Shown: positions 33,907 to 45,028 of the stretch, one piece after another
Layout of the letters: each line of letters starts with the position of its first letter
Position numbering within the stretch: position 1 is the stretch's first letter
Assembly: GCA_949775045.1 (NCBI GenBank)
Contig: OX459104.1
Span: 1,384,501 to 1,448,500, forward strand
Direction of reading: 5' to 3'
DNA length: 64,000 nt
Source of the DNA: Metridium senile
Taxonomy: Eukaryota > Cnidaria > Anthozoa > Actiniaria > Metridiidae
Translations under genes and position numbers: made by a program
The notes under the pieces: model-generated
What the model saw: only the letters and a program-made list of their open reading frames with translations
Database searches by the model: none
What the model was told of the DNA's origin: nothing

Positions 33907-33938
33907 GACGTTTCGGCTAAATCTTTAGCCTTCATCAG
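33907..33938 (-). ncRNA. Hammerhead-ribozyme-like motif with intact core
   Basis: Read on the complement: CTGATGA, stem II GGCTAA/TTAGCC around AGA, GAAA, then ACGT-C. The core (CUGANGA, GAAA, UH) is complete and ACGU is self-complementary, allowing dimer-type stem III. An A precedes stem II unpaired. Stem I is weak (two clear pairs, then mismatches). This architecture is known in Penelope-like retroelements; no reverse transcriptase frame was found nearby. Confidence 0.6.
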
Positions 33939-34369
33939 TTGAATTTGTAATATATCACCTATGTTGCGATAAATAATATGACAACGTCCTACTTCGCATC
34001 ACTCTCTAACAGGGTCTGAAAGGGGTTAACTGTTAACTGAGAAACGGCTAAAAAAATAACTGTTAACTGAGAATTCCGTGTCTTTTTAGGATAACTGTTA
34101 TCTGATACTTCTTTGTTTTAAATCAATAAATTTGAAAAATAAATATTTCTTTGTTTTTAAAAGAACCGAAAACTTTAACTCGGACCCTGCTCTAGTACAA
34201 TGATGATATATGTCAAAACGGAAAATATTCATATCACAACACACCGGAGTTTTCGAGTTACATTAGGGAGTGTTTGGGAGCATAAATATATACCGGTGTT
34301 ATGACGACCGTTTTTGAAGTAGGGCGTGTACAATCATAATTATTGTAGTTCCGAATCTATAGATTAAAT

Positions 34370-34870
34370 AAAACAGGCATAGAAAAAGGCTTGTTCAAAA
34401 CATTTAATTTACTGACCAAGCTAATGAATAATTCATTGCTGTTGAATTTAGTCATTGTTTGGGCGGGACATTACAATGACACTGTGCTAAAATTCGTCAA
34501 AGAACATAGTCCGAATCTATAGATAACAAAAAACATATAGAAATGGGCCTGAAACATTTTTATTACTGAACAAGCTATTGAATTATTCATTGGTGTCGAA
34601 TTTAGTTATTGTTTGGGCGGGGCTATAATACAAGGACAAAGTGCGAAAATTAAATTACTTGTCTGTATGCAGAGGAAGCCTGTATCAACGGTTTAAAGGG
34701 ATTTATCCAGTTTGTTAATCATTATTGGTGTTGAGTTTAGTCATTATTTGGGTGGGGCTAATACAACGACAAAGTGCGAAAATTAAACTGCTTGTCTGTA
34801 TGCAGAGGAAGCCTGTATCAACGGTTTAAAGGGATTTATCCAGTTTGTTAACAAATCTGACGGATTTGAC
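34370..34870 (+). repeat. Nested tandem duplications, about 130-160 bp
   Basis: TCCGAATCTATAGAT...GTTTGGGCGGG...ACAAAGTGCGAAAATTAAA recurs. GTCTGTATGCAGAGGAAGCC and AACGGTTTAAAGGGATTTAT occur twice exactly (from about 34661 and 34793). Confidence 0.85.
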
Positions 34871-34984
34871 ACGCTCGTGACACACACTCTGTCAGATATG
34901 GCTCAGTTTCCTGAGATTGATTTATTACGACGTTTGTTCTAGGCAGTTTGACAACTATCAGAAAAAGAAACACAGAACTCTATA

Positions 34985-35105
34985 AGAAAATATGATCCGG
35001 AAAATTATAAGAAAAGAAAAAAGGAAAAGAGTGAAGAAGAGAAGGAGAAAAATAAAGAAAGACAGACAGACAGAAAAGAAAGAAAGTAATAAAGAAACAA
35101 AGAAA
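34985..35105. repeat. Purine-rich GA/AAAG tract
   Basis: A low-complexity run of AAGAAAGACAGACAGAC-type sequence on the + strand. Confidence 0.85.
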
Positions 35106-35337
35106 CTAACATTTTCCCAATGTGGCATCCATACTTTCTTCTAAAGTCAAAAATGAACATGTGAGCCGAGTTGTGTGGTTGATTGGTTGATTGATTTTAT
35201 TTACTCATGCATATATTTTTTTACATCTTTTAACAATTTTTTACATTATAGTAATTAATAAAATTGAAAAATAAAAATAATGTGTTAAACTAATTTCTAT
35301 CTATATTACATAGTACTTAGTTATGTGTAAAATAACG

Positions 35338-35430
35338 TAAAGGTAGTGAGTGTGTGTCTGAGTCTCCCTAATTAGTAGGCACACTTGTCCAGCTATAAAG
35401 ACTGAGACGTTAAAAAAAGATTTATCTTTT
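35338..35430 (-). repeat. Family B retroposon-like repeat, copy 4
   Basis: GTAGTGAGTGTGTGTCTGAG, AGGCACACTTGTCCAGCTA and GACTGAGACGTTAAAAAA match copy 3 in inverse orientation. Confidence 0.65.
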
Positions 35431-35579
35431 TTATTTTAGTTTTATTCATTATTACGCTAAAGTTTATTTTTTATTTACAATTAAAAAACTTTTTGTACAA
35501 TAGTTTTTAAATATTTTACATATAAGTTGTGTCTTATATATAAAATACACATAAAACTTATTAAACAAAAGAGAGAAGA

Positions 35580-35655
35580 GTTGATTTGATTCCCTGCTAG
35601 TAGAGATTACCTTTCTCTCGTCGGTAGAAAAAGAAGACTTTGCTAGCAGGGAATC
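35580..35655. mobile_element. Small palindromic MITE, GATTCCCTGCTAG termini
   Basis: GATTCCCTGCTAG and CTAGCAGGGAATC face each other around about 45 bp containing CTTTCTCTCGTCGG. Confidence 0.65.
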
Positions 35656-35949
35656 GATTTTATAGTTTCAATCTTAAATTGTCTCAAACAATTACCTTCA
35701 AACAATTACCTCAATGTAATTATCAATTCAGTTTAAATTCTCCGAAATTAATGTCGGCGTTTCAATGAAAAAAGGGAGGATAAACGATAAACGAGTTACT
35801 CCTCTGAGAGAAATAGGATGATAAAGAAAGCCGTAAATGTATTAACCTAAAACCGCAAAGTTTCGACAATATCGGTGATTATAGCACAGGGAAATATTAA
35901 TGATATAGAATCTTTTATAGTCACGAAGGCTTTTTGCAAAGTCTTTGGT

Positions 35950-36050
35950 GGCCTGAGAAAACAGACCATCTTTCGCTCCTCTTCCTCCAGCGAGACTAAC
36001 TTTGTTTCGCTGGGGAAGAGGAGCCGAAAGAACGTCTGTTTTCTCAGGCT
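35950..36050. mobile_element. Palindromic MITE, GCCTGAGAAAACAGAC termini, about 10-bp TSD
   Basis: The arms GCCTGAGAAAACAGAC...CTTTCGGCTCCTCTTCC are nearly complementary over about 45 bp. AAGTCTTTGGT lies on both sides (35939-35949, 36051-36061). A related end (GCCTGAGTAAACAGGCG) is at 58184. Confidence 0.8.
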
Positions 36051-36109
36051 AAGTCTTTGGTTGTCGGGAAAATAATTGCAATATAATCTTTTATAGTCGG
36101 TACTGTATA

Positions 36110-36930
36110 TTGTTATGCTTTGTGCTAAAATATCCAGTCATGTTTAAACAAAGTCTTTGGGTGTTCAGTGAAAAGGGAATGGGTATAATGAAATAGAATC
36201 GTCGGTACGATGTACATTATTTGTGCTAGAAAACCTAGGGGTGTCGAAAAGTAAATTGGCAATGAAAGAGAATCGTTAAAAATCGAGAATGTATATTGTA
36301 CTTTGCATAAATTAACAAGCTATAAAATATTTTACAGTTGGTAAGATGTATTGTGATTTGTGCTAAAATATCCAGCCGTGTTTATTTAATACAAAGTTAT
36401 GAAAAAGAATCGTTAATAGTCGGGAAGGTGTATTGCACTTTGCCCTGAATCAACAAGCGGTACTTTCGACAAAGTCTTTGGGTGTCGGAATGGGAAACAT
36501 AAATGAATCATTTATAGCCGGTAAGATGTATTGTCCTTTGCGCTAAAATACCAAGCCATTTTGAAACAAAGTCGGTGAATGTTGAAATAGAATCAATTAT
36601 ATCCAGTAAGATGTATTGTCCTTTGCGTTAAAATACCAAGCCATTTTGAAACAAAGTCGGTGAATGTTGAAATAGAATCAATTATATCCAGTAAGATGTA
36701 TTGTGCATTGCGCTAAAATACCAAGGCATTTTTAAACAAAGTCGGTGAATGTTGAAATAGAATCAATTATATCCAGTAAGATGTATTGTGCATTGCGCTA
36801 AAATACCAAGCCATTTTTAAACAAAGTCGGTGAATGTTGAAATAGAATCATTTATAGCCAGTAAGAATTGTGCTTTGCGCTAAAATACTAAGCAATTTTT
36901 AAACAAAGTCGGTAAATGTTGCAACAGAAA
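36110..36930 (+). repeat. 85-bp tandem array, about nine units
   Basis: GTCGGTGAATGTTGAAATAG starts at 36571, 36656, 36741 and 36826 (period exactly 85) and a variant at 36908. Upstream units back to about 36110 are progressively more diverged. The MITE at 35950 sits inside an earlier related block. Confidence 0.92.
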
Positions 36931-37319
36931 TATTAATGAAAACGTTCCTCTATTTTCTAGGAAACTATTGTAGTTTTCCGCTACAACAAAACATAATTAA
37001 TGTGTTATTACCAAAGAAATTACTTTAGTAATCTACTAGCGTTTGTCTTATAAATTACGTTATACTTCATCGCGTGTTAAGCACGATAATGGGCATTTCA
37101 CGATTTTCGATATCAAAGTCGGAATTTTGAGAAAGAAATACTAATCAGAAGAAAGTCTTTGAATTAATTGTCTCGTTGAAAAAGTTGTCAGCAAATCGGC
37201 TAATTAAGTTGAATTTAGAAGAAAGTTAATGTCTGGTTGTCCATATTGTTTCTTTGCGCTTTGAAAATGATAACAATTTAATCGATTTTCTCAAACTAGT
37301 GAGAATGGACAAATGAATT

Positions 37320-38015
37320 ATCTCTTCGGAGAATTTGTCCATCCAGACGATTAGTCCGTCATAAGGCGATTTGTCCGTCATAAGACGATTTGTCCATCCA
37401 GACGATTAGTCCGTCATAAGGCGATTTGTCCGTCGATCCATTTTGTCCGTCCAGATGATTTGTCCGTCATAAAACGATTTGTCCCTCCGGATGATTTGCC
37501 CTTCATAAGACGATTTGTCCGTCGATCCATTTTGTCCGTCCAGATGATTTGCCCTTCATAAGACGATGTGTCCGTCATCAGACGATTTGTCCGTCATTAG
37601 ACGATTTGTCCGTCATAAGACGACTTGTCCGTCGTAAGACAAATTTTCCGCCAAAAGACGATATGTCCGTCATAAAACGGTTCGTCCGTCCCCACGAAAA
37701 TTGCCCTTCATAAGACGACTGGTCCGTCAAGACGATTTGTTCGTCCAGACCATTTGTCCGTCATAAAACGATTTGTCCGTCCCTACGATTTACCCTTCAC
37801 AAGTCGATTTGTCCGTCCAGACGGTTTGTCCGTCTAGACGATTTGTCCATCCAGACGTTTTGTCCATCATAGAATGATTTGTCCGTCCAGAAGATTTGTC
37901 CGTCATAAGAGGATTTGTCCGTCATAAGATGATTTGTCCATCCAGACAATTCGTCCGTCTAGACGATTTGCCCTTCATAAGACGCTTTATCTGTCGAGTC
38001 AAATTGTCTGTCTTC
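37320..38015 (+). repeat. Minisatellite of GACGATTTGTCCGTC monomers
   Basis: About 40 imperfect monomers of 15-20 bp (GACGATTTGTCCGTCATAA or ...CCA variants). Each monomer has GACG/CGTC complementary ends. A small relic of the same monomer is at 39200-39370, partly inverted. Confidence 0.92.
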
Positions 38016-38381
38016 TATATATAGAGTGAAAACGGCTTATTACAACTTTCACCGATTCTTCGAAGATATTATAGCTTGTAATTAGCTACTCTGAAACTCG
38101 AGTATAAATAAAGTTTATCTATGTATGAATGAATGATTTCGGTTTGGTTAAGCTGGAAACTTCTTGACGTAGTGTTGTGATCAACAAATTGGTTTTGAAA
38201 GAAAATGGAAAATCAAGAATATATAATTATAACCAAAGAAAAGTCAAGAAAATTAGAACAAATTAAAATATACCTAACTGTGTCAGTTTATGTTACATAA
38301 TTTTCGATTATATAAAAGACGCCTTTTGTTTAGTTTATTAAGGACACTGAGAGATTAGACACAATGTAGGATTAATAGATG

Positions 38382-38715
38382 GAAACTAGCGAGTAAACTA
38401 GTATATAGGCTGCGTTGGTGTTTGATATAAACGATAGGTAATATAATGAAATTTGTAACACCGTAAAAATATAGAAATAGAAACTAGCGAGTAAACTAGT
38501 ATATAGGCTGCGTCGGTGTTTGATATAAACGATAGGTAATATAATGAAATTTGTAACACCGTAAAAAAATAGAAATAGAAACTAGCGAGTAAACTAGTAT
38601 AGGCTGCGTCGATGTTTGATATAAACGATAGGTAATATAATGAAATTTGTAACACCGTAAAAAATGTTGACTTAACTTTACGTACTGACGTATCGGGCTT
38701 CGTCCTTCGTCGGAG
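38382..38715 (-). mobile_element. 95-bp-unit element, locus 5: three units plus head
   Basis: Three - strand units; the head at 38687-38715 is degenerate (GACGTATCGGGCTTCGTCC). Units 1 and 2 carry ACTAGTATATAGGC, a shared 2-bp insertion suggesting recent unit duplication. Confidence 0.88.
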
Positions 38716-38963
38716 TAAAAGAGATGTAAGATTATGTAAGATTAATGTAAGATTAGCTATATATGCTAAATTGTTTATTTATCGTTAAATAGGGCTAATT
38801 ATTTTCAGTTGCGAAGAAGGTGTCTTCATTTCATTTCCAAATTGAAAAATAAATAATTAATTAATTAATGAAAATCAATTGACAGCGATCCCAGGTCATG
38901 CTAAACATGACGCTAAGATATACACACTAAGTTTATTGACTTCTTTTCTTTTACCAATCCTAC

Positions 38964-39075
38964 CTTCTGTACAAAGTAGCTTTTTAAAAGTAGCTTCAAA
39001 TACCCGTATACGTAAAACGGAGCACTGATGGAGAGAGGGAAGTAAAATGAGTGCACCGTCGGCTCTCTGGAAGAT
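38964..39075 (-). other. Weak candidate exon of unknown gene
   Basis: On the - strand, a TTTTGCAG acceptor and a GAAG|GTAGGA donor bound an open frame reading IFQRADGALILLPSLHQC and on to KKLLCTE. No domain was recognised and no companion exon found. It may be chance; part of the flanking sequence is minisatellite relic. Confidence 0.15.
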
Positions 39076-39199
39076 CTGCAAAATTTGTATATGTTGGTGA
39101 TCAAAAATCTTAAAAAAATAAAAAGGCTGCTTTCTCCTGCACGGCAAATGTAAACCAGAAAGTTTGTGCTGGTGGGACGGGTCGGCGTTCTGTCAGTAG

Positions 39200-39370
39200 A
39201 AGACGCATAAATCGTCTGGACGGACAAATCGACGGTCTCAGTTATCATGAGGTCGTCTTTTGTGAAAACGGGACGAACACAGTTTGAGACGAAAAGTTCG
39301 TCTGATTTCGTTGAATTCCCATCTAAACGAAAAAAATGCGGACGATGTGTCCAATGCATGAGATGCCTTG
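39200..39370. repeat. Relic of the GACGATTTGTCCGTC minisatellite
   Basis: AATCGTCTGGACGGACAAAT (inverted) and GCGGACGATGTGTCC, CTTGTCCGTCTT (direct). It creates the spurious 148-codon - strand frame here. Confidence 0.7.
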
Positions 39371-39679
39371 TCCGTCTTATATCTTCCTCAAATTTCTTAG
39401 TTTGAATGTGAATTCAACAAAATCCGTGTGTCCCTGACATCTGTCTGTCTGTCTGTCTATCTGTCTAGTTTTTCTATCGCGTGCATCCAGTCAGTTAACA
39501 CTAGTTTTAGTTTCAATGGTTGTTTTCATTTGTTCCTGTTGTTAACTGACCCCACTGAAGCCTACGTTGGTCAGTGTCCCTGCTAAGAAAACTAATGCGG
39601 CGAATGTTTATTCTATTCAAAACGAACCCATCCCACTGGGAAACACAGTGTACTATCCAGGAGTGGTTAAGTTTATTTG

Positions 39680-40060
39680 TTTTATTTGATGAGACATTCT
39701 AATTGAGTTAAGAATGCTTGATCGCGCAGATTTAGCGCCATAATTGGAATTTCGATATTTTAGATTTATAATATATTAGAACATTTTATTTGATGAGACA
39801 TTCTAATTGAGTTAAGAATGCTTGATCGCGCAGATTTAGCGCTTTAATTGGAATTCGAATTTCGATATTTTAGATTTATAATATATTAGAACGTGTGAAA
39901 GATACAAAGTTAGGAATTTATTAGCAAATTTTATTTGATGAAACATTCTAAGTAAGTTTAGAATGCATGATCGCGCAAATTTAGCGTCATAATTGGAATA
40001 GGAATTGGAATTGAAATTGGAATTTCGATATTTTAAATTTATAATCTATTAGAAAATTTT
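39680..40060 (+). repeat. Three-copy tandem array, about 104-145 bp
   Basis: TTTTATTTGATGAGACATTC starts near 39680 and 39784 and, with one change, 39929. Units share TGATCGCGCAGATTTAGCG and GGAATTTCGATATTTTA. Confidence 0.9.
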
Positions 40061-40245
40061 ACACCAGAATAAGGAGAGCAAAATTATCTTTGTAGCTCAA
40101 ATTATAATTAAGTTTATTATAAATAGAATATTTGATCCCGAAGATTGCGTGCAAAATTAAAATTTCCTTATTAGAACGCACAGATTCGCTTTATTTACGT
40201 ACAGGTCTTGCTACTTAATGAACTGATTTGTTCAATATGATTTAA

Positions 40246-42075
40246 GAGAGCATGTCCATTAAAATCGAACAAGTCGCGGCCATGGATAAAAAATGGATTT
40301 TGCTCAAATTTTGCCCAAATGTACTTCATTATATTACGAAATGAACTGCATTGTTTTTTAAGAAAAATAGATTTTTATTTTTGAGAAAATGCGTTTTTAA
40401 AATGTCCTCCCGAATTCGCCATTTTAGCATCCAAATTTTGAGTTGAATTTAACGACCGAGCTCAGTACGAAAATCGATTCTAGTGAACTTAAAACTGCTA
40501 AAACCCTGCTCCATGCTATCTAAACATCCGGTTACGTGACTTAGAAGAAATTTGAGTTACTTTTTGTGACAGAAATAATCTTACTTTTAGGACACGTGAT
40601 TCTACTTGATTGACGATATCCTCTAAACAAAATCGATTTCCACCATGCGATAAAGTTCCAAATCTAACAAGCTTCAGTTGATTAGTTCTTTAAACAATAA
40701 GCTTTCATATGATGAAAACATTTCGCTTGGCAAATAAATATGTGTTGCGCTACAGCTCATTGAAATCTTCAATTTTTGACCTTTTGAGGTCATACGCGAT
40801 AATTTCCCACACGTGCATAATCGAAGAATATTATCTCTTATTATTACTGATTTGCCTTCCAATTACAAGAAATACACTTAAATATCATTTCTTACCTTGT
40901 TAAAGCTGATATCTGCTGTAGTAATCTCGGTATTCGTTATAATGGTATCCGTAAGACTTCATAGTTAGTCATCAGTAATAACGGCTATTTACACACTGAT
41001 TATTATCAAATATGTCAATTGTCCAGCGCTTACTAAACGGAGTTCAAATCCCTTTCACATGCAGCCAAGCTATATTTTCTTTTTGAACTGAAGTCCTGCC
41101 ACATTATTATATATCATTTTTGTGGTACAGCTGAAATCGAATTGTGAGTACGTAAACAAATGGCCTGGAATGATGCTAATTATAAACTACGACTTACTAG
41201 GGGAGGGACGGTACGTTTCAAATAATGGTTTTTCTCTGACATCCCAACAATTTGGTGTTTAAGACTTCTGATGAATTGTTAGATAAATCATCTCTAGTAA
41301 TGTTTGCCAATGATTAGTTGCTTTATGATCTTTGTCATAATCATGATCTGCAAAATAATGCCTAAGTTTCTAAAGTTACACAGGGAGCCCAATTTCCTGG
41401 GATTCGCGACTATGTAAAAGAACGCCGGAATTTGAATATGTATTTTTCTCTGTGTTTTCTCTGCGCAGTCATAATAAAGTCCACTATTGGATTTTACTCT
41501 AGGAATAAGACCATAAGTATTCTATCGAGTTGGATATCTTAATTAATTAATCCCTTATGCAGCAAGGAATTGTATTTTTGTATCGTCATTACGAAAGATA
41601 AACACAGCTGTTTAATCTATTAGCACTAGTTTAACGCAGTTGCTGTAAAGAAATGGAAGCGTGTTCTTCGTTTAAGTCTCTCGTTGGTAGTTCTTGTGGT
41701 GCTGATGCCAAAGATCGAAAGCGCCATACAACCTCAAGTCAGTTGGTCATCTATCTCTGTATTACTGGCAGTCAAAATCAAATCAATAAACTCTGCATAT
41801 AGTATATGACCAACAGTATATGCATTCCTACACAAATCTTGCCGCCCCGGGGGGGGGGGGGGGGTACTCCCTTTGTCCAAGTGGTAGGGGTGATCGGCGG
41901 AGATTTTGAAAATGACCCCTAAAAGGTACGCTCAGATACACATAAAGCAGAGTAAAAACGACCCTTACAACTGATTTTTGAGCCAAATCTCTAAATGGAC
42001 CCTAAAAGGTACGCACTGGAAATATTTTAACCCTAAAAGGTACGTCGATCTCCCCTACCACTTGGATTAAGGGAG

Positions 42076-42114
<39 letters not shown>

Positions 42115-43971
42115 GCTTGCCGCACTTGGATCGTCTCATATATGGTCTACAACACTGAAGTCAATGACTATACATTTAAGATGTCCAATATATAAGTCGG
42201 ATATTTGAATGAACTTGCCTTTATTTTCATAATGAGGCTGACATCTACCGAGTGTACGGAGCTATTGTTTCCCATATTGTGACAAACGTGGAAAAAATAA
42301 TGCATTTTTTAATTTGCAAAAAGTGTCTATGTCATACCTACATCATCTCAAGGTAAGTGATAGTCATTTTACAAACATGACAACATGTTACTTGATTGGC
42401 TAGTTTAGTTTCTATTTTGCGCTGATAACACTTTTGTTGCACTGGATAGTTTTTATTCCAGGCATATGCAACCAGATATTTAATAAGTTTTGATTTATAA
42501 AGGATTTTTTCCATCTTTGTTTCCTATAGGGGAAACTTGTCAACACAGTCTCGTGGATGGGGAAACAAATTATCGTAAATGCTGGCTGGGAATTTAGATG
42601 TAAAATACATGACTGGATGTTGAGCAGCGGATACTTTTTTCCCAGGGGTGTTAATTATTAACTATAATTAACGTGGGATCACTTGTTATGTGTTGTACAC
42701 AACATTTATTCCATTTTGTTAAAAGTTGGTCGTTGGGTACTCTCCTAGTATTCCTGTTCAGATTAGCACGGCTAACATCCCCCAAGAATTGGGTTCCCTG
42801 TGTAATTTTAGAAACTTAGGCAAATCATATTATTTTGCAGATCATGACTATGACAAAGATCATAAAGCAACTAATCATTGGTATACATCACTAGAGATGA
42901 TTTATCTAACAGTTTGTCAGAAGTCTTAAACACCAAATTGTTGGGATGTCAGAGAAAAACCATTATTTGAAACGTACCGCCCCTCCCCTAGTAAGTCGTA
43001 GTTTATAATTAGCATCATTCCAGGCCATTTGTTTACGTACTCACAATTCGATTTCAGCTGTACCACAAACCAAACTTCGAAATCATAATGATATATAATA
43101 ATGTGGCAGGACTTCAGTTCAAAAAGAAAATATAGCTTGGCTGCATGTGAAAGGGATTTGAACTCCGTTTAGTAAGCGCTGGACAATTGACATATTTGAT
43201 AATAATCAGTGTGTAAATAGCCGTTATTACTGATGACTATAAACTATGAAGTCTTACGGATACCATTATAACGAATACCGAGATTACTACAGCAGATATC
43301 AGCTTTAACAAGGTAAGAAATGATATTTAAGTGTATTTCTTGTAATTGGAAGGCAAATCAGTAATAATAAGAGATAATATTCTTCGATTATGCACGTGTG
43401 GGAAATTATCGCGTATGACCTCAAAAGGTCAAAAATTGAAGATTTCAATGAGCTGTAGCGCAACACATATTTATTTGCCAAGCAAAATTTTTACATCATA
43501 TGAAAGCTTATTGTTTAAAGAACTAATCAACTGAAGCTTGTTAGATTTGGAACTTTATCGCATGGTGGAAATCGATTTTGTTTAGAGAATATCGTCAATC
43601 AAGTAGAATCACGTGTCCTAAAAGTAAGATTATTTCTGTCACAAAAAGTAACTCAAATTTCTTCTAAGTCACGTAACCGGATGTTTAGATAGCATGGAGC
43701 AGGGTTTTAGCAGTTTTAAGTTCACTAGAATCGATTTTCGTACTGAACTCGGTCGTTAAATTCAACTCAAAATTTGGATGCTAAAATGGCGAATTCGGGA
43801 GGACATTTTAAAAACGCATTTTCTCAAAAATAAAAATCTATTTTTCTTAAAAAACAATGCAGTTCATTTCGTAATATAATGAAGTACATTTGGGCAAAAT
43901 TTGAGCAAAATCCATTTTTTATCCATGGCCGCGAAAGATCGAATTTGTTCGATAATTACTGACATGCTCTC
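40246..43971. mobile_element. 3.7-kb foldback element with 1.2-kb arms, bounded by TTAA
   Basis: The left arm (40246-41401) and right arm (42779-43971) are inverted copies with few differences; the outermost bases are GAGAGCATGTC / GACATGCTCTC. TTAA lies directly outside both ends (40242-40245, 43972-43975), as for piggyBac-type insertion. The 1.4-kb centre has no transposase frame and holds a nested poly-G/poly-C MITE. The 62-codon frames in the two arms differ at three residues, all replacements, so coding function is unlikely. Confidence 0.88.
41846..42115. mobile_element. MITE with poly-G/poly-C ends and 8-bp TSD CTTGCCGC
   Basis: It begins CCCGGGGG... (about 18 G) and ends in about 45 C then GGG. 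Inner arms read TACTCCCTTTGTCCAAGTGG / CCACTTGGATTAAGGGAG. CCTAAAAGGTACG occurs three times inside. CTTGCCGC flanks it at 41838-41845 and 42116-42123, which fits hAT-type insertion. Confidence 0.9.
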
Positions 43972-43989
43972 TTAAAACATCTTAATTGT

Positions 43990-44620
43990 AATTACATATA
44001 AGAAAATTTTAAGTTCAATTCCGGTCAAAAGTTTCTTATTAGTTTTATTTATTTATATACTTATACATTGTATATATAAATTGGATTTCTAGTATAACAT
44101 TATTATATCTTGTAATCAGTTTACAAATGTATTCATTGTAAAGCGCTATTGAGCAATTATCAGTTGGAAATAGAGCTATGTAAATAAATAAAGTTATTAT
44201 TATTATTTATTATTATACAGGCTTATCTTATACATGTTATATTTACTTATATTGTGCATGGTATTATTATGACTTTTGTTCAATTCGATATAAATATCTT
44301 AATTGTAACATAAAATAACATTTTAAGTTATATAGTGCCGGCCAAAACAGTTTTATTATACAGGATTATCTTAAGTTATATTTCCTTATTTTGTGGTGCT
44401 TTTATGGCTTTTGTTCAATTCGATATAAATATCTTAATTGTAACATATAAGAACATTTTAAGTTATATAATTGCTGGTAAAAAGTTTCTTTTTAGTTCTA
44501 TTATAGTTTTATTATTATCTTAAATTTACTTATTTTGTGGTGCTATTATGACTTTTGTTCAATTCGATATAAATATCTTAATGGTAACATATTAGAACAT
44601 TTTTTAGGTTAATGGAACGA
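43990..44620 (+). repeat. Tandem array of about 140 bp with a LINE tail inside
   Basis: TTTGTTCAATTCGATATAAA then TATCTTAAT recurs near 44275, 44411 and 44553, with AACATTTTAAGTTATAT. It directly abuts the foldback's right end. Confidence 0.8.
44128..44218 (+). mobile_element. LINE 3'-tail ending in (TTA)n
   Basis: TGTAAAGCGCTATTGAGC...AGCTATGTAAATAAATAAAG followed by TTATTATTATT is typical of CR1/L2-type LINE ends. Confidence 0.6.
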
Positions 44621-44744
44621 ATCGTACTGTTTTAACACAATAGATAACTGGGCATTCTACCAACGTGGACAACGTGAAACAGCGGAGCTCACAGGTTCGG
44701 CGAGATTAGGTCGCAGTAGTTCAAACCACAATTACACTGCACCT

Positions 44745-44886
44745 GGGGCCGGTTGTACGAAGCCTGAAAAGCGCTATCCACCGGATAAATCCTTATCCAG
44801 CGGATAAAATCTATAAAATACCTATGCATGCAGTGGATAACTTTAATCCGCGGATAACTTTATCCACCCTTCGTACAACCGGCCCC
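44745..44886. mobile_element. MITE, GGGGCCGGTTGTACGAAG termini, copy 2
   Basis: A perfect palindromic pair of ends (GGGGCCGGTTGTACGAAG / CTTCGTACAACCGGCCCC) with TTATCC/GGATAA words inside. Confidence 0.92.
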
Positions 44887-44926
44887 TGATGTGTAAATTC
44901 TTAAAATTACTCCTTTTTGTACTTCT

Positions 44927-44989
44927 GGGGCCGGTTGTACGAAGGGCAGATAAAATTATTATCCGCGGATAAAAGTTATCCACTGCATA
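44927..44989. mobile_element. Same MITE family, half copy
   Basis: GGGGCCGGTTGTACGAAGGG...TTATCCGCGGATAA...TTATCCACTGCAT; the right half is absent and LINE sequence follows. Confidence 0.85.
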
Positions 44990-45028
44990 GTTTTTTTTTT
45001 ATTATAGATTATATAATTATAGATATAA

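Noticed and set aside
38913..39359. 148-codon - strand ORF
   Set aside because: Its first third is minisatellite relic and the rest has no recognisable domain; only a weak exon candidate inside it is kept, at low confidence.
40674..40862. 62-codon ORF duplicated at 43346-43534
   Set aside because: It lies in both arms of the foldback element; the copies differ only by amino-acid replacements and there is no domain, so shared descent of the arms explains it.
41040..41060. GAGTTCAAATCCC, a tRNA B-box-like sequence (also inverted near 43153)
   Set aside because: The surrounding sequence does not form a T-stem, acceptor stem or cloverleaf; the copy in the other foldback arm is simply its duplicate.
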